From assembly GCA_964251665.1 (NCBI GenBank), contig CAXUKO010000007.1:124001-188000 (forward strand): DNA of 64,000 nt, read 5' to 3'. Positions 46,896 through 57,009 of the stretch are shown here, one piece after another; position 1 is the stretch's first letter, and each line of letters begins with the position of its first letter. The notes below the pieces were generated by a model. The model worked only from the letters and a program-made list of their open reading frames with translations. It searched no databases and was not told the origin of the DNA. Position numbers and translations under genes: made by a program. The DNA comes from JBBQLG01 sp964251665 (lineage in GTDB: Bacteria; Bacteroidota; Bacteroidia; Cytophagales; Spirosomataceae).

Positions 46896-47126
46896 ATGAA
46901 AATCAGCCGTAAAGAGTACGATAAGCTGCCGTTCGCCGTTCGCGAAGGCGCGCTTCACTTATGGGGCAAAGCGCTGACTTCGTACTCCCGGCATGGCGAA
47001 TTCCGGCAAGTTTACCGCTTTAACGACTTCTACGTTGAGACGTGTTATCAGAACCAGCACTTAACCTGCATCTGCTCCTTCGCCACCATCCGACGACTGG
47101 AACCGTATATTCAGGCCGGGCAGTAG
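46896..47126 (+). CDS. Small conserved-looking protein of unknown function
   Basis: A 76-residue protein, MKISRKEYDKLPFAVREGALH..., with mixed helix and strands (VYRFNDFYVETCYQ; LTCICSFATIRRLEPYI) and three Cys. No signal peptide or motif. It has the normal base composition of the region. It precedes the first PAS kinase by 158 bp and might be part of the same unit. I do not recognise the family, though it has the look of a small fold conserved in this group. Confidence 0.62.
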   Translation: MKISRKEYDKLPFAVREGALHLWGKALTSYSRHGEFRQVYRFNDFYVETCYQNQHLTCICSFATIRRLEPYIQAGQ

Positions 47127-47284
47127 GCAGCCCGTCAGGCCCGCTGCTGCGTTCGCTTACCCGGCCTAAGGGCCAACGAACGCGTTGTCCGCCAACTAAT
47201 TCACCGCTACTCAGTTATTACGGGAATAAGGCGCTTACCCTGCCCTCAAATGCAGGCTCCACACCAACGCCCAACTCCTGTAGC

Positions 47285-50257
47285 ATGAACGCTCCCCCAA
47301 CCCCGTCGGCGATTCCATTTATGAGCGGGGGTGGGGAAATGGGTACGCTGATCCGCTCATTCGACTGGGCCGCCACCGCCATTGGCCCGCCCGGGCAGTG
47401 GCCCGTGAGTTTGCAAACCATGGTCAGTGTGATTCTCCACTCCCGGTTTCCTATGTTTTTGTGGTGGGGCAACGAGCTGATCCAGTTCTACAACGACGCG
47501 TACCGGCCCAGTCTGGGCGATTCGGGCAAACACCCCGGCGCACTGGGGCAGCGGGCGGCCGACTGCTGGCCCGAAATTTGGCCTACGATCAGTCCGCTGA
47601 TCAACGAGGTGATGGCTGGTGGCGAATCGGTCTGGAGTGAAAATCAACTGGTGCCCATCTACCGCAATGGGCGGCTCGACGATGTGTACTGGACATTCAG
47701 CTACAGTCCCGTGCCGGACGAAGCCGGTCACGTAGGTGGCGTACTGGTGATCTGTCAGGAAACAACGGCCCTCGTCCATTCCCTTGAGCTGCTGGCCCGG
47801 CAGGAGGCCGACATGCAGCACATGGTTAAAGAAGCACCCGTGGGCATTGCCATGCTGCGCGGCCCCGAGTATACCTTCACGCTGGCGAATGATGCCTACC
47901 TGACATTGGCAGACCGTACGCACCCCGGCGACCTGGTAGGTAAACCGCTGCTGACAGCGATGCCCGAACTGAAAAGTCAGGGCGTTGAGGCATTACTGGC
48001 CGATAGTATGCGCTCGGGAGAACCCATAGTAACCCACGAGCAGCCGGTTCCCATTACCCGCAATGGACCCGCCCGAACGGCCTACTACACGACCCGGTAT
48101 AAACCCCTGTACGAAGCCGATGGCCGTCCGGCCGGCGTGCTGGTCGTGGGCACCGACGTAACCGATACTGTGGTAGCCCGTCAGCAGATTCAGGCGCAGC
48201 AGCAACGACTGTACACCCTCTTTGAGCAGGCACCGGTCGCCATCGCTATCGTTCGCGGGCCGCAGTTTGTGGTTGAGTTTGCCAATTCAACGGTATGTCA
48301 ACTCTGGGGCCGTACCGCAGAACAGGTACGCAACAGGCCGCTGTTTGACACCCTGACCGAAACCGCCGGGCAGGGATTTGAAGAACGCCTGACGGGGGTG
48401 CTGCACACCGGCAACCCTTTTGTCGGCAACGAACTGCCCTCGTTAATCGACCGTAATGGCCGACGGGAAACCGTCTACTGGAACTTTACTTACGCCCCCC
48501 TCTACGAAAATGGGCTTATCACCGGCGTGACAATCGTGGCTGCCGATGTGAGTGAGCAGGTAGCGGCCCGCAATGCAGTCGAGCACTCCGAGCAGGCGTA
48601 CCGGGAGTTGACCGATGCCTTAAGCGAGCGCGTAGAGCAGCGTACCCGGCAATTAAAGGAGGCCAATGCGCAGCTGGAACAGACAAACCGCGAGTTGAGC
48701 CAGACGGCCGACCTTCTGCAAAGTGTGCTCAATGGGGTACCGGCCAGCATCACCATGATGGAGGCTGTCCGCAACGACGATGGCGATGCAGTCGACTTCA
48801 CGACATCGGCCTTCAACAGGCAGGCACTCGACCTGACGGGGCAGTCGGCCGGTGACATGGGGCGCCATACCTTGCTGGAAGCGCAGCCGGAACTACGCAC
48901 CAATGGCCTGTTCGACTGTTACCTTACGGTACTCGCCAGTGGCGAACCGGCCTACCGCGAACTGGAACTGGATCGGCCAGTGCCCGGCTGTTACGCCTTT
49001 TTTATTACCCGCCAGGTCGACACCAATGGCGTGGTCGTGACGATTCTGAACATTACCGACCGCAAACAGGCAGAGGCCGAAGTGCGGGAGCTGGCCGACA
49101 GCCTGCAGGCCGTATTAGACGCTTCGCCCGCGTCAATCGGGATGTTGAAAGCCAGCCGCAACGAAGCCGGTGACGTTGTTGACTTTATCCTGTCGGCCTG
49201 CAATCAGAAATTTGTGGAGCTGGCCGGGCAATCCTCCGCCGAACTGATTGGCTCATCGGTAACAACCTTTGCCGATACGCTCTGGTACGCCGAAACGTTT
49301 GCCAATCTCCTGCATGTTCTGACCACGCACGAGCCTTTGTACGAAGAACGCTCCGACACCCGCGAAGGCACCGAACGCTGGCTGGCCCTTTCGTTCAGTA
49401 AACACGACGATGGCGTGGTGGTAACGGGGCTGGATATAACTGTCCTCCGGCGGGCCGAACAGCAGCAGATTTCGTGGCTGCAGGAGCTGGAACGTTCGGC
49501 AGAGATGGTACAAACCCTGGTCGGTATGCGGGAGCATATCCGGCAGCGGGGCGAATTTCTGCGGGCTACCTCCCACGACCTGCGCGGCAGTTTCGGCGTT
49601 ATCGAAGGTGCCGCCACCCTGCTGCACATGATGGACACCGAGGAGGAGCGGGCCGAACTGCTGTCTATGCTGCAGCGCAACCTGCGGCAGGCCACCCAGA
49701 TGCTGAACCAGCTGCTGGACTATTCGCGGCTGGAAGCGGGGCAGGAAGAACTGCGTACCGGCTCCTTCGACGCAGCCCGCGTACTGCGTGAATTAGTGGC
49801 CGGACTTCAGCCAATGGCCGCCGAACGAACGATAGTGCTGCGGGGCGTCGGGGCAGAAACCCTGCCCGTAGAAGGCGACGTTGTGAAATGCAGCCGGATT
49901 GCTCAGAACCTGGTGCTGAATGCCCTGAAATACACGAAAACCGGCACCATCAGCGTAACCTGGGAGTCGGCCGAAACAGCCGATGCCTGGCGTTTCATTG
50001 TACACGATTCCGGCCCCGGTCTGCCCCCCGCCATGCTCCACCTGCTGACCGGTACCGGCGGTGACGGTGCTGGCAGCCCACCCGGAGACACCGTTGCGAA
50101 CCGGTTGAGCGCATCGGGCGAAGGCATTGGCCTGTTCATTGTCCGGCGCCTGAGCGACCTCTTGGGCGGTAAACTGACCGTAGCCAGCAGCCCCGATAGC
50201 GGTACCCGCATTGTGGTCGAACTGCCGGGTCGTTACGAAAATTCCCAGCCGGGATAA
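47285..50257 (+). CDS. Multi-PAS sensor histidine kinase
   Basis: From ATG 47285 the protein has 990 residues; the longer open frame from 47042 overlaps the previous gene and is low-quality. No membrane segment, so it is cytoplasmic. About five PAS domains: PAS1 (about 10-150, including PMFLWWGNELIQFYNDAY), PAS2 (about 170-290), PAS3 (about 310-430), PAS4 (about 475-600), PAS5 (about 610-735), with a coiled coil SERVEQRTRQLKEANAQLEQ before PAS4. HisKA has H764 in ATSHDLRGSFG; the ATPase has N box NLVLNALKYT, G1 DSGPGLP and G2 GEGIGLFIVRRL. All kinase boxes are intact. A receiver gene follows 63 bp later and is the likely partner. Confidence 0.93.
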   Translation: MNAPPTPSAIPFMSGGGEMGTLIRSFDWAATAIGPPGQWPVSLQTMVSVILHSRFPMFLWWGNELIQFYNDAYRPSLGDSGKHPGALGQRAADCWPEIWPTISPLINEVMAGGESVWSENQLVPIYRNGRLDDVYWTFSYSPVPDEAGHVGGVLVICQETTALVHSLELLARQEADMQHMVKEAPVGIAMLRGPEYTFTLANDAYLTLADRTHPGDLVGKPLLTAMPELKSQGVEALLADSMRSGEPIVTHEQPVPITRNGPARTAYYTTRYKPLYEADGRPAGVLVVGTDVTDTVVARQQIQAQQQRLYTLFEQAPVAIAIVRGPQFVVEFANSTVCQLWGRTAEQVRNRPLFDTLTETAGQGFEERLTGVLHTGNPFVGNELPSLIDRNGRRETVYWNFTYAPLYENGLITGVTIVAADVSEQVAARNAVEHSEQAYRELTDALSERVEQRTRQLKEANAQLEQTNRELSQTADLLQSVLNGVPASITMMEAVRNDDGDAVDFTTSAFNRQALDLTGQSAGDMGRHTLLEAQPELRTNGLFDCYLTVLASGEPAYRELELDRPVPGCYAFFITRQVDTNGVVVTILNITDRKQAEAEVRELADSLQAVLDASPASIGMLKASRNEAGDVVDFILSACNQKFVELAGQSSAELIGSSVTTFADTLWYAETFANLLHVLTTHEPLYEERSDTREGTERWLALSFSKHDDGVVVTGLDITVLRRAEQQQISWLQELERSAEMVQTLVGMREHIRQRGEFLRATSHDLRGSFGVIEGAATLLHMMDTEEERAELLSMLQRNLRQATQMLNQLLDYSRLEAGQEELRTGSFDAARVLRELVAGLQPMAAERTIVLRGVGAETLPVEGDVVKCSRIAQNLVLNALKYTKTGTISVTWESAETADAWRFIVHDSGPGLPPAMLHLLTGTGGDGAGSPPGDTVANRLSASGEGIGLFIVRRLSDLLGGKLTVASSPDSGTRIVVELPGRYENSQPG

Positions 50258-50320
50258 CCGGCTTCCGATTACGTATACAGGGCCAGAACCGGCGCTGCCA
50301 GCTATAAACAGTACCCACGT

Positions 50321-50761
50321 ATGCCCAATCAGGAAATTTACATTATCGACGATACGGCCGATTACCGCTTCCTGCTGGAACAGGTGTTCGCCCGGTTTCT
50401 GTCCCAGTACACAGTTCGATTTTTCACGGGGGGCGACGCACTGAATGAATACCGGCAACAGCCGGACCTGTCCCGGCCGGACCCATCCAGGCCGGCCCTC
50501 ATCATACTGGATCTGAAAATGCCCGGCCTGAGCGGTTACCAGACGCTGGTTCAGTTAAAGCAATCGCCCTGGCAGGCTATTCCGGTCGTGATGATGAGCA
50601 ACGACGGCTCCGGGCGCGAGATTGAACAATGCTACGAAGCCGGGGCCAATTCATTCCTGACCAAACCAATAGACCTGGACTCTACCCGGCAACTCATGAC
50701 CGACATTTGCCGCTACTGGCTGGAACTGAACCAGCTGCCCGGCGCAACCAACCCGGTATAG
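50321..50761 (+). CDS. Single-domain response regulator (receiver only)
   Basis: A 146-residue receiver: acidic pair in YIIDDTADYR, phosphoacceptor D64 in IILDLKMPGLSGY, Ser at the switch position in MMSND and Lys in FLTKPI. A short insertion (LSRPDPSRPA) precedes the phospho-strand. No output domain. It lies 63 bp after the multi-PAS kinase, and its stop codon directly abuts the stop codon of the convergent kinase gene (50762), with no spacer for a terminator. Confidence 0.92.
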   Translation: MPNQEIYIIDDTADYRFLLEQVFARFLSQYTVRFFTGGDALNEYRQQPDLSRPDPSRPALIILDLKMPGLSGYQTLVQLKQSPWQAIPVVMMSNDGSGREIEQCYEAGANSFLTKPIDLDSTRQLMTDICRYWLELNQLPGATNPV

Positions 50762-53700
50762 TTAGCTGCCGGCCGGCAGATAAATCGTGAACGTAGCCCC
50801 CTCGCCTTCGCGGCTGTCGGCCACCACCACGCCGTTATGCTGTTCGATCACTTTGCGCACAATAGCCAGACCAATACCCGTACCACTGTATTGACTGCTG
50901 CGGCCGTGCAGCCGCTCGAATGCGCCAAAAATTTTATCGCGGTAAGCCGCGTCGAATCCAATCCCGTTATCAGACACAGTGATCTGCCAGTAGGGCGTGC
51001 CCGGTGGCCCCGGCAACCGGATCTCAGCGGGCATAGTTGAGAGCCGACTGTCGGGCCGGTTCACCGGGGCCGCTTTGATAACCACACGGGGTGGCCGGTC
51101 GGGGTCGCCCGGTCGGCTGAACTTAAGCGCATTGGACAGCAGATTCTGAAATACCTGCTGTAGCTGCAGGGCATTGCCGGGCAGGATGGGCAGATTACCG
51201 ACGTCTACCACCGCGCCTTTCTCCTGAATCATCATCTCCAGATCGACCAGCACCTCACCCACCAGCCGGTTCATATCGACCGCCCCCCGGGGCATCGACT
51301 GATCGCCGGACAGCCGCGAATAGGTCAGCAACGCCCGAATAAGGGTCTGCATCCGGTCGGCCGCCTGATCCATCCGGCGGAGCAAATCGGCCCCGTCGCC
51401 CAGTGCGGAGCCGTACTGTGTCTGCAACAGGTTGCCAAAGGATTTGATCTTGCGCAGCGGCTCCTGCAAATCGTGCGACGCCACCGACGCGAACTGATCC
51501 AGACTGGCGTTCGACTCCAGCAGTTGCTGCTCCTGCCGCTTGTTATCGGTCACGTTCATGAAGGTAATCACGACCCGGTCCGGCCCCTGCTGCACGGCCG
51601 ACACCTGAAACCAGGCATTAAACCCATTCACGTCGGTATAGTGCAGGGTAGCTCCTTCCGGCACGCCCGTGTCAGTCACGCGGGCGTAGATCGCGAAGAA
51701 CCCATTTTCGACATTGCCGGGAAAGACCTCCAGCAGCCGACGCCCTTCCAGCTGGTCGGGCCGCATAAATAAATCCCGCTCAACGGCCCGGTTCGCCGTT
51801 TCCATCATAAAGTCGACGATGGGTCCGGGCTGCCCATCGGGGCCGGGCTCCCGGATGGCCGTCATCGCCACAATACTGTTGAGCGATGCGTCGAGCGTGG
51901 CCCGAAGCTGATCGGCCTTTTGCGCCCGCTCCAGCTCCGCCCATTTGCGGTCGCTGATGTCGAGAAACGTCAGCACCAGGCCATCATCCCGTTTAACGGC
52001 CGATATGTCGAACCAGACGTTCAGGCCGTCGGTCTGATAGCAGATTTCAAACTGCTGCGGCTGGCCGGTTTCGACAACCGATACGAACCGACTGAAGGTA
52101 CCGGCTTCGCGGTTGCCCGGAAACACCGTCAGCATCCGCTGCCCCACGAGTTCTTCGGCCGACCGACCCGTTAACCGGCCAGCCGCAGCATTGGCAGACA
52201 GAAACACAAAGTCGGTGATTGTGCCCGATGGTCCCTCTGCGCCATCGGAGCGAACGGCCCGGTAAGCAGCAATACCCGCCTGCGCCCCGTCGAGTACCGC
52301 CCCGATCATGGTGTTGGCCTGAATAACCTGTTTTTCGGCGCGTTGCTCGGCGGTTTTATCCTGCACGGTCAATACCATGCCATCGCCCCGTTTCACCACC
52401 GAATACGCAAAAAAGCCCTGCTGCTTATCGTAGGTAAACTCCTGCTCGAAACGCAGCGGCTCCCCCGTTTGGACTACCTGCACGTACTCGTCCAGCAGCC
52501 CGCTGGCAGCCACCTGTGGAAAAAACTCAAGCATGGTGCGCCCCAGCAGTAATTCGTCCGGCCGGCCGACCCGCTGCCGGTTCGCTTCGTTCTGCAGAAC
52601 ATACCGGAAGTCGATAATCTGCCGGCTCTCCGGGTCCCGAACGGCGTCGAAGGCAATGATGGCGTTTTGCGACCCATCCAGTACCGAGCGGAGTAATTCG
52701 GCCTGTTGCTGCTGCTGCTGTTCGCGCTGTCGCTGTTCGGTTACATCAATGAAGGTAGAGACGGTACCGTCGCCAAAGCGCGCAATGATGTTGTAGAAGA
52801 CGCGGCCATTGGGCAGGGTCGCGTCGAAACTGGTGGGTTGGCCGGTTTCCACCACGCGGGCCATCCGGGCAATGGTCTGCCCGACATTCGTGGCAAAATG
52901 CATCTCACCCACCGTTCGGCCCACTACAGACTGCCAGTCGGCAACGGGCAGCCAGATGCGGGCCTGTTCGTTGAAATACGTGTAGCGGAAATCAACGATC
53001 TGACCGTCGGGTCCGTGAACAGCCGCGTGCGTCGAGACGGCCATCTGCACGGACTGGCTGATCTGGGTGAGCAGCGTGGCCTGGTGCTCGGCCTGGCGTT
53101 CGGCCTGTATTACCTGGGCCAGTTGCCGGGCCGTTTGTTCGTCAAGCCCGTTTATCCGGTAAGCCGCCCGGTAGAAGAGTCCGGCCGTGACCAGTACAAA
53201 CAAGAGCATCAGCATGGCCAGAGCGGTTGCCGACGACAGCAGGTGCTGCCCCGTTACCCACTCGTACAGTACCGTCAGAAAGGGAGGAGTCAGCAGAAAA
53301 TACGTCCCCACCGACCGGAGCAGTACGCCCCCGCCGTAGGGACTGCGTACCGTTTTTATCAGCCCGTGCTGCGGGTACAGGGCCAGCAGGCCAATGGACA
53401 GGGCTAACAGGGAGATACTGGTACCGAGGGCGATGCTGGACATTCGGCCAAAGGCATAGTACTGATTAACGCCAAAGGCGTAGCCCAGCAGCACGGCATA
53501 ACTGAGCAGCAGCACGATGATTGCTACGGCGTGCCCCCAGTCGTACCGATGTTGGGCGAAGAGCCAGAGTGACAGACCCACCAGTATCAGGCAGCCGGCC
53601 GTCAGCACCGACATGCGCCCCGGCGGGCCGTTCAGGTAATTTTGCTGAGGGTCCCGGATAAGCAGCTGGTCGATGCCCAGATCGATGTGCAGGAAGTATT

Positions 53701-53794
53701 CCAGCAGACTCAGGCTGCTCACACCCAGCACAATACCGGCCAGTAGGTGACTCAGCCGGGCGGCTGCGGGTGTGGTTAAACAGGCTGATACCAC
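50762..53794 (-). CDS. Membrane PAS sensor histidine kinase (5' part in another frame)
   Basis: A 1010-codon frame opened by a GTG at 53794; the natural N-terminus is probably the fragment at 53760-54002 in a different frame. Six membrane helices occupy about residues 10-210 (e.g. LLAGIVLGVSSLSLLEYFL, LTAGCLILVGLSLWLF). PAS domains follow at about 250-360, 375-490, 505-620 and 640-760. HisKA has H774 in ASHDLQEPLRKI, and the ATPase shows NLLSNALKFS, DNGIGF and GTGIGLAIVRKV. The kinase part is intact. It sits downstream of the kinase gene at 53999 in the same orientation and converges with the receiver gene at 50321-50761. Confidence 0.88.
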   Translation of the reverse strand: MVSACLTTPAAARLSHLLAGIVLGVSSLSLLEYFLHIDLGIDQLLIRDPQQNYLNGPPGRMSVLTAGCLILVGLSLWLFAQHRYDWGHAVAIIVLLLSYAVLLGYAFGVNQYYAFGRMSSIALGTSISLLALSIGLLALYPQHGLIKTVRSPYGGGVLLRSVGTYFLLTPPFLTVLYEWVTGQHLLSSATALAMLMLLFVLVTAGLFYRAAYRINGLDEQTARQLAQVIQAERQAEHQATLLTQISQSVQMAVSTHAAVHGPDGQIVDFRYTYFNEQARIWLPVADWQSVVGRTVGEMHFATNVGQTIARMARVVETGQPTSFDATLPNGRVFYNIIARFGDGTVSTFIDVTEQRQREQQQQQQAELLRSVLDGSQNAIIAFDAVRDPESRQIIDFRYVLQNEANRQRVGRPDELLLGRTMLEFFPQVAASGLLDEYVQVVQTGEPLRFEQEFTYDKQQGFFAYSVVKRGDGMVLTVQDKTAEQRAEKQVIQANTMIGAVLDGAQAGIAAYRAVRSDGAEGPSGTITDFVFLSANAAAGRLTGRSAEELVGQRMLTVFPGNREAGTFSRFVSVVETGQPQQFEICYQTDGLNVWFDISAVKRDDGLVLTFLDISDRKWAELERAQKADQLRATLDASLNSIVAMTAIREPGPDGQPGPIVDFMMETANRAVERDLFMRPDQLEGRRLLEVFPGNVENGFFAIYARVTDTGVPEGATLHYTDVNGFNAWFQVSAVQQGPDRVVITFMNVTDNKRQEQQLLESNASLDQFASVASHDLQEPLRKIKSFGNLLQTQYGSALGDGADLLRRMDQAADRMQTLIRALLTYSRLSGDQSMPRGAVDMNRLVGEVLVDLEMMIQEKGAVVDVGNLPILPGNALQLQQVFQNLLSNALKFSRPGDPDRPPRVVIKAAPVNRPDSRLSTMPAEIRLPGPPGTPYWQITVSDNGIGFDAAYRDKIFGAFERLHGRSSQYSGTGIGLAIVRKVIEQHNGVVVADSREGEGATFTIYLPAGS

Positions 53795-54002
53795 TCAGGA
53801 GCAGCAACAGGGCGGTATTCATTTTCATGGCCGCCGGTGCCGCCCCCATGCTCCGCAGGGGAACAGATCCCAGCAGCCACCCCAGCATACCAGTAAGCGC
53901 AAGCCCAATGGTTAGCAGTGCGGTTATTCGGGCAACACCCGTCCATTGGGCAGTAAACGGATCGACCGGGGGAAGCGGCTGTCGTGTAGCGGGCTGGGTC
54001 AT
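53760..54002 (-). pseudogene. N-terminal fragment of the membrane kinase, separated by a frameshift
   Basis: From the ATG at 54002 the frame reads MTQPATRQPLPPVDPFTAQW, then two membrane helices (ARITALLTIGLALTGMLGWLLG; MNTALLLLLSGISLF), the start expected for this kinase type. After NHTRSR the frame loses sense, and the sense continues one base over as RLSHLLAGIVLG in the 50762-53794 frame. Removing one base from a GGG/CCC run near 53758-53760 would join them. The ATG overlaps the stop of the upstream kinase as ATGA, which argues that this is the true start. Mutation or sequencing error cannot be told apart. Confidence 0.75.
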
Positions 54003-56923
54003 GCAATAGAGACAGGTCGTTGAGTACGTGGCAAAATAAGGTGAAACGCAGCCCCCTGCCCGGATTGCCCTTCGGCGCTGATGGAGCCGTTGTGGTTTTC
54101 CAGAATCCGACGACAGATGGTCAGGCCAATACCCGTACCCTCGAACCGGCTGCGGCCGTGCAGCCGCTGAAACATACCGAAAATCTTCTCCCGGTACTGC
54201 CCGGCAAACCCAATGCCATTATCCCGGATGGTAATAACCACATGGTCGTCGTCGGGCAGGCCAAAATTGGCCAGTTGTTCCGCAGTGGCCGGTCTGGTTT
54301 CGATGGTGATACGGGGGGTACGGTCGGCGGTAAATTTCAGGGCGTTGCTGATGAGATTCTGAAACAGCTGGTGCATCTGCCCCGATATGGCGTCGAGAAC
54401 GGGCAGTTCATCAACCTCGATCAGCGCGCCCTTTTCCCTGATAACGATGTCAAGATCGTCCAGAATCCGGGCGATGATCTGGTTGAGGTCAACGGGCTCA
54501 TACCGAATATCACTTCTGGATAGTCTGGACAGCCGCAGCACATCGTCAACCAGGGCCTGCATGCGGGCAGCGGAGCGCACAATCCGCTCAAAGTGTTCGC
54601 GCTCCTCCCCGTTCAGTTTCTCACCGAGCGATTGAGCGAGCAGGTTACTGAAGGTTTGAATTTTACGCAAGGGCTCTTTCAGGTCATGGCTGGCTACGGA
54701 AGCAAACTGCAGCAGATCGAAATTGGACCGTTCGAGATCGGCGTTCAGGTTGCGCAGCGATTCGGTCCGTTCAGCCACCACGCGTTCCAGCCGTTCGGTT
54801 TCGGTTTTCTGATCGTGAATATCGGTGCAGGTACCGAACCACTTGGTTATTGCCCCGGTGGCATCGCGTACGGGTGCCGCCCGGCCCATAAACCAGCGGT
54901 ACTGACCGGGATTACGCCGGTCGGCAAAGCGGTATTCAATCTGGTAGGGTTCGCCGGTCTGGACAGCGTGGTACCAGGTGTCGATGCACAACTGAACATC
55001 GTCGGGGTGCAGAATCGGAAGCCAGCTCTGGTCGCCGAAACCCTCCACAAAACCCGTATAGTCGTACCAGGTCTGATTGTAGTAATCTAAGTAGCCATCG
55101 GGCCGGGCCGTCCACAAAATTTGCGGCACCAGGTCGGTCAGCTGCTTAAACTGCTGGCGGCTTTCCTCAATTTTTTGCCGGGCTTCTACCATCTCCGTCA
55201 CATCGCTGGCGACAACCACAATGCCGGTTATTCGGCCGTCCGGCTCGTGCAGTGGTTCGTAGATAAAGTTTACGGGCACCAGTTTGGTCTGACCATCGCG
55301 GATAAGGGGAACCGGCACTTCATTACCAACAAAGGCAACGCCGGTTTCCAGCACTCCCGTCAGCAATTCTTCAAAGCCCTGTCCGGCAGCCTCCGTCAGT
55401 ACGTCAAAAATCGGGTACCCCATCAGTTGCTCCCTCGTTCGGTTCCAGATCGCACAGATACCCGGGTTGGCCAGCTCGACCGTGAACCCCGTACCCCGCA
55501 GGATGGCAATGGCCACGGGAGCCTGTTCAAAGAGGTTTTGCAGTTGCTGGGTGCTTTCTTCCAGTTGCTGCCAGGCCGTGCGCTGGCTGGTTACTTCAGT
55601 AGCGACCAGAATAATACGGTCTACCTTCCCGTCGGCAACAAACGGGGCATACATGAAATCGAAATAAACGGTTTCGAGCCGCCCCGCGCGCCGGAGGGTA
55701 ACGGGCAACTCTTTACCAATAAAGGGCTTTCCCGTTTGCAGTACCTCCTGCAAATAGCCTTCGTACCCCTGACCAGCGGCTTCGGTCAGAGCCTCGAAGA
55801 GCGGTCGGCCAAGTACCTGCTCCTGCGTGCGTCCCCACAACTGGCATACCAGCGGATTGGCCAGTTCAATAATAAAGTCATTCCCCCGGAAGATTGCCAT
55901 AGCGGTGGGAATCTGTTGCAACACCTGCTCATTACGCTGCCGTTCGGCCTGTAAGGCCAGGATTGTCCCGGCTTCGCTGCCAATCTGATCGGTCACTAAC
56001 CGGCAGAACCGGGCGTACGCGTCATCAAACAGCAGGTGTGGACTCAGGCCTATCAGCAGGACGGCACCGGGCCGCGTCTGGCCACCAGCCACAACCGGCA
56101 TGACCAGCACCTGATCTGGTGCCTGCTCCCAAAAGCCACCTGCCTCAGGAAGGCCAGCGCGGGCCACGTTATCGACCCGGGCAGGGCTGCCGGTACGCAC
56201 GACCTCCGCAACCGGCCACGGAGTCGTATCGTCGGCGGTGAGGCTGATGGTATCGGGAAATCCAGGCAGCGACGCGCCTAAGCGACTGGCGGTTGTCCCG
56301 TTTATGGCGTAGACCTGCACAAACGGGAAGTCGGGTTCGGCATGCAGCCGCTGCCCGGCCCGCTCGTAAAGCAGCGCGGTAGTTTCCTGCCCTTTGAGCC
56401 GGGCATTCAACTCACTCAGCAGCCGCAGCCGCCGGGCGTCAATCACGCTGGACGTTGTTTCGGTGATGGCGCTGTAGACCCCGCCAATCTCGCCCGACTC
56501 GGTGTGGATGGGGCTGTAGGAAAACGTAAAATAGCTCTCTTCGAGGTAACCATTTCGGTCTACCAGCAACCGCTGATCCTCCGACCAGGTGGCCTGACCG
56601 GTCTGGAGTACGCTGGTCAGCATGGGGCCGACGATATGCCATATTTCGGGCCATACCAGTTGCCCCCGGTTACCCAGGGCGTTGGGATGTTTATTGCCAA
56701 GAATGCGCTGGTACGCATCATTATACAGCATAACCAGGTCGGGTCCCCACCAGAGCAGAATGGGCGCGTGTGAGTTGAGGCAGATACTGACGGCCGTACG
56801 CAGGCTCTGGGGCCAGTTGGCAGGCGGGCCGATGGGACGCTGCGACCAGTCGATGGTTCGCATTAATGCGCCGGTTGCGCCACCACCGGCCAGAAAGCCG
56901 GGCAAGAAAGTATCAGGACTCAT
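53999..56923 (-). CDS. PAS/GAF sensor histidine kinase
   Basis: A 974-residue cytoplasmic kinase. Domain order: N-terminal PAS (about 10-150, APILLWWGPDLVMLYNDAY), GAF (about 165-325), PAS (about 340-455), PAS (about 465-585), PAS/PAC (about 600-725, with WTARPDGYLDYYNQTWYDYT), coiled coil, HisKA with H746 in ASHDLKEPLRKI, and HATPase with NLISNALKFT, DNGIGF and GTGIGLTICRRI. Complete kinase core. The last bases overlap the ATG of the next kinase (ATGA), so the two kinases form one unit. A receiver gene is divergent from its promoter region, 86 bp away. Confidence 0.94.
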   Translation of the reverse strand: MSPDTFLPGFLAGGGATGALMRTIDWSQRPIGPPANWPQSLRTAVSICLNSHAPILLWWGPDLVMLYNDAYQRILGNKHPNALGNRGQLVWPEIWHIVGPMLTSVLQTGQATWSEDQRLLVDRNGYLEESYFTFSYSPIHTESGEIGGVYSAITETTSSVIDARRLRLLSELNARLKGQETTALLYERAGQRLHAEPDFPFVQVYAINGTTASRLGASLPGFPDTISLTADDTTPWPVAEVVRTGSPARVDNVARAGLPEAGGFWEQAPDQVLVMPVVAGGQTRPGAVLLIGLSPHLLFDDAYARFCRLVTDQIGSEAGTILALQAERQRNEQVLQQIPTAMAIFRGNDFIIELANPLVCQLWGRTQEQVLGRPLFEALTEAAGQGYEGYLQEVLQTGKPFIGKELPVTLRRAGRLETVYFDFMYAPFVADGKVDRIILVATEVTSQRTAWQQLEESTQQLQNLFEQAPVAIAILRGTGFTVELANPGICAIWNRTREQLMGYPIFDVLTEAAGQGFEELLTGVLETGVAFVGNEVPVPLIRDGQTKLVPVNFIYEPLHEPDGRITGIVVVASDVTEMVEARQKIEESRQQFKQLTDLVPQILWTARPDGYLDYYNQTWYDYTGFVEGFGDQSWLPILHPDDVQLCIDTWYHAVQTGEPYQIEYRFADRRNPGQYRWFMGRAAPVRDATGAITKWFGTCTDIHDQKTETERLERVVAERTESLRNLNADLERSNFDLLQFASVASHDLKEPLRKIQTFSNLLAQSLGEKLNGEEREHFERIVRSAARMQALVDDVLRLSRLSRSDIRYEPVDLNQIIARILDDLDIVIREKGALIEVDELPVLDAISGQMHQLFQNLISNALKFTADRTPRITIETRPATAEQLANFGLPDDDHVVITIRDNGIGFAGQYREKIFGMFQRLHGRSRFEGTGIGLTICRRILENHNGSISAEGQSGQGAAFHLILPRTQRPVSIA

Positions 56924-57009
56924 AACGGAAAGGTGCTTACCTCATAGATAGTGCAGGTAAAGCGACCAAAAATATTACTTATTTCCGTACATTTGCCTAT
57001 ACCTTGTAC

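Noticed and set aside
47042..47284. Upstream extension of the multi-PAS kinase frame
   Set aside because: It overlaps the 46896-47126 gene and reads as Pro/Ser/Arg-rich noise before the natural start at 47285.
53466..53759. Continuation of the 54002 frame beyond the shift
   Set aside because: Past the frameshift the sequence is low-quality while the other frame encodes proper membrane helices.
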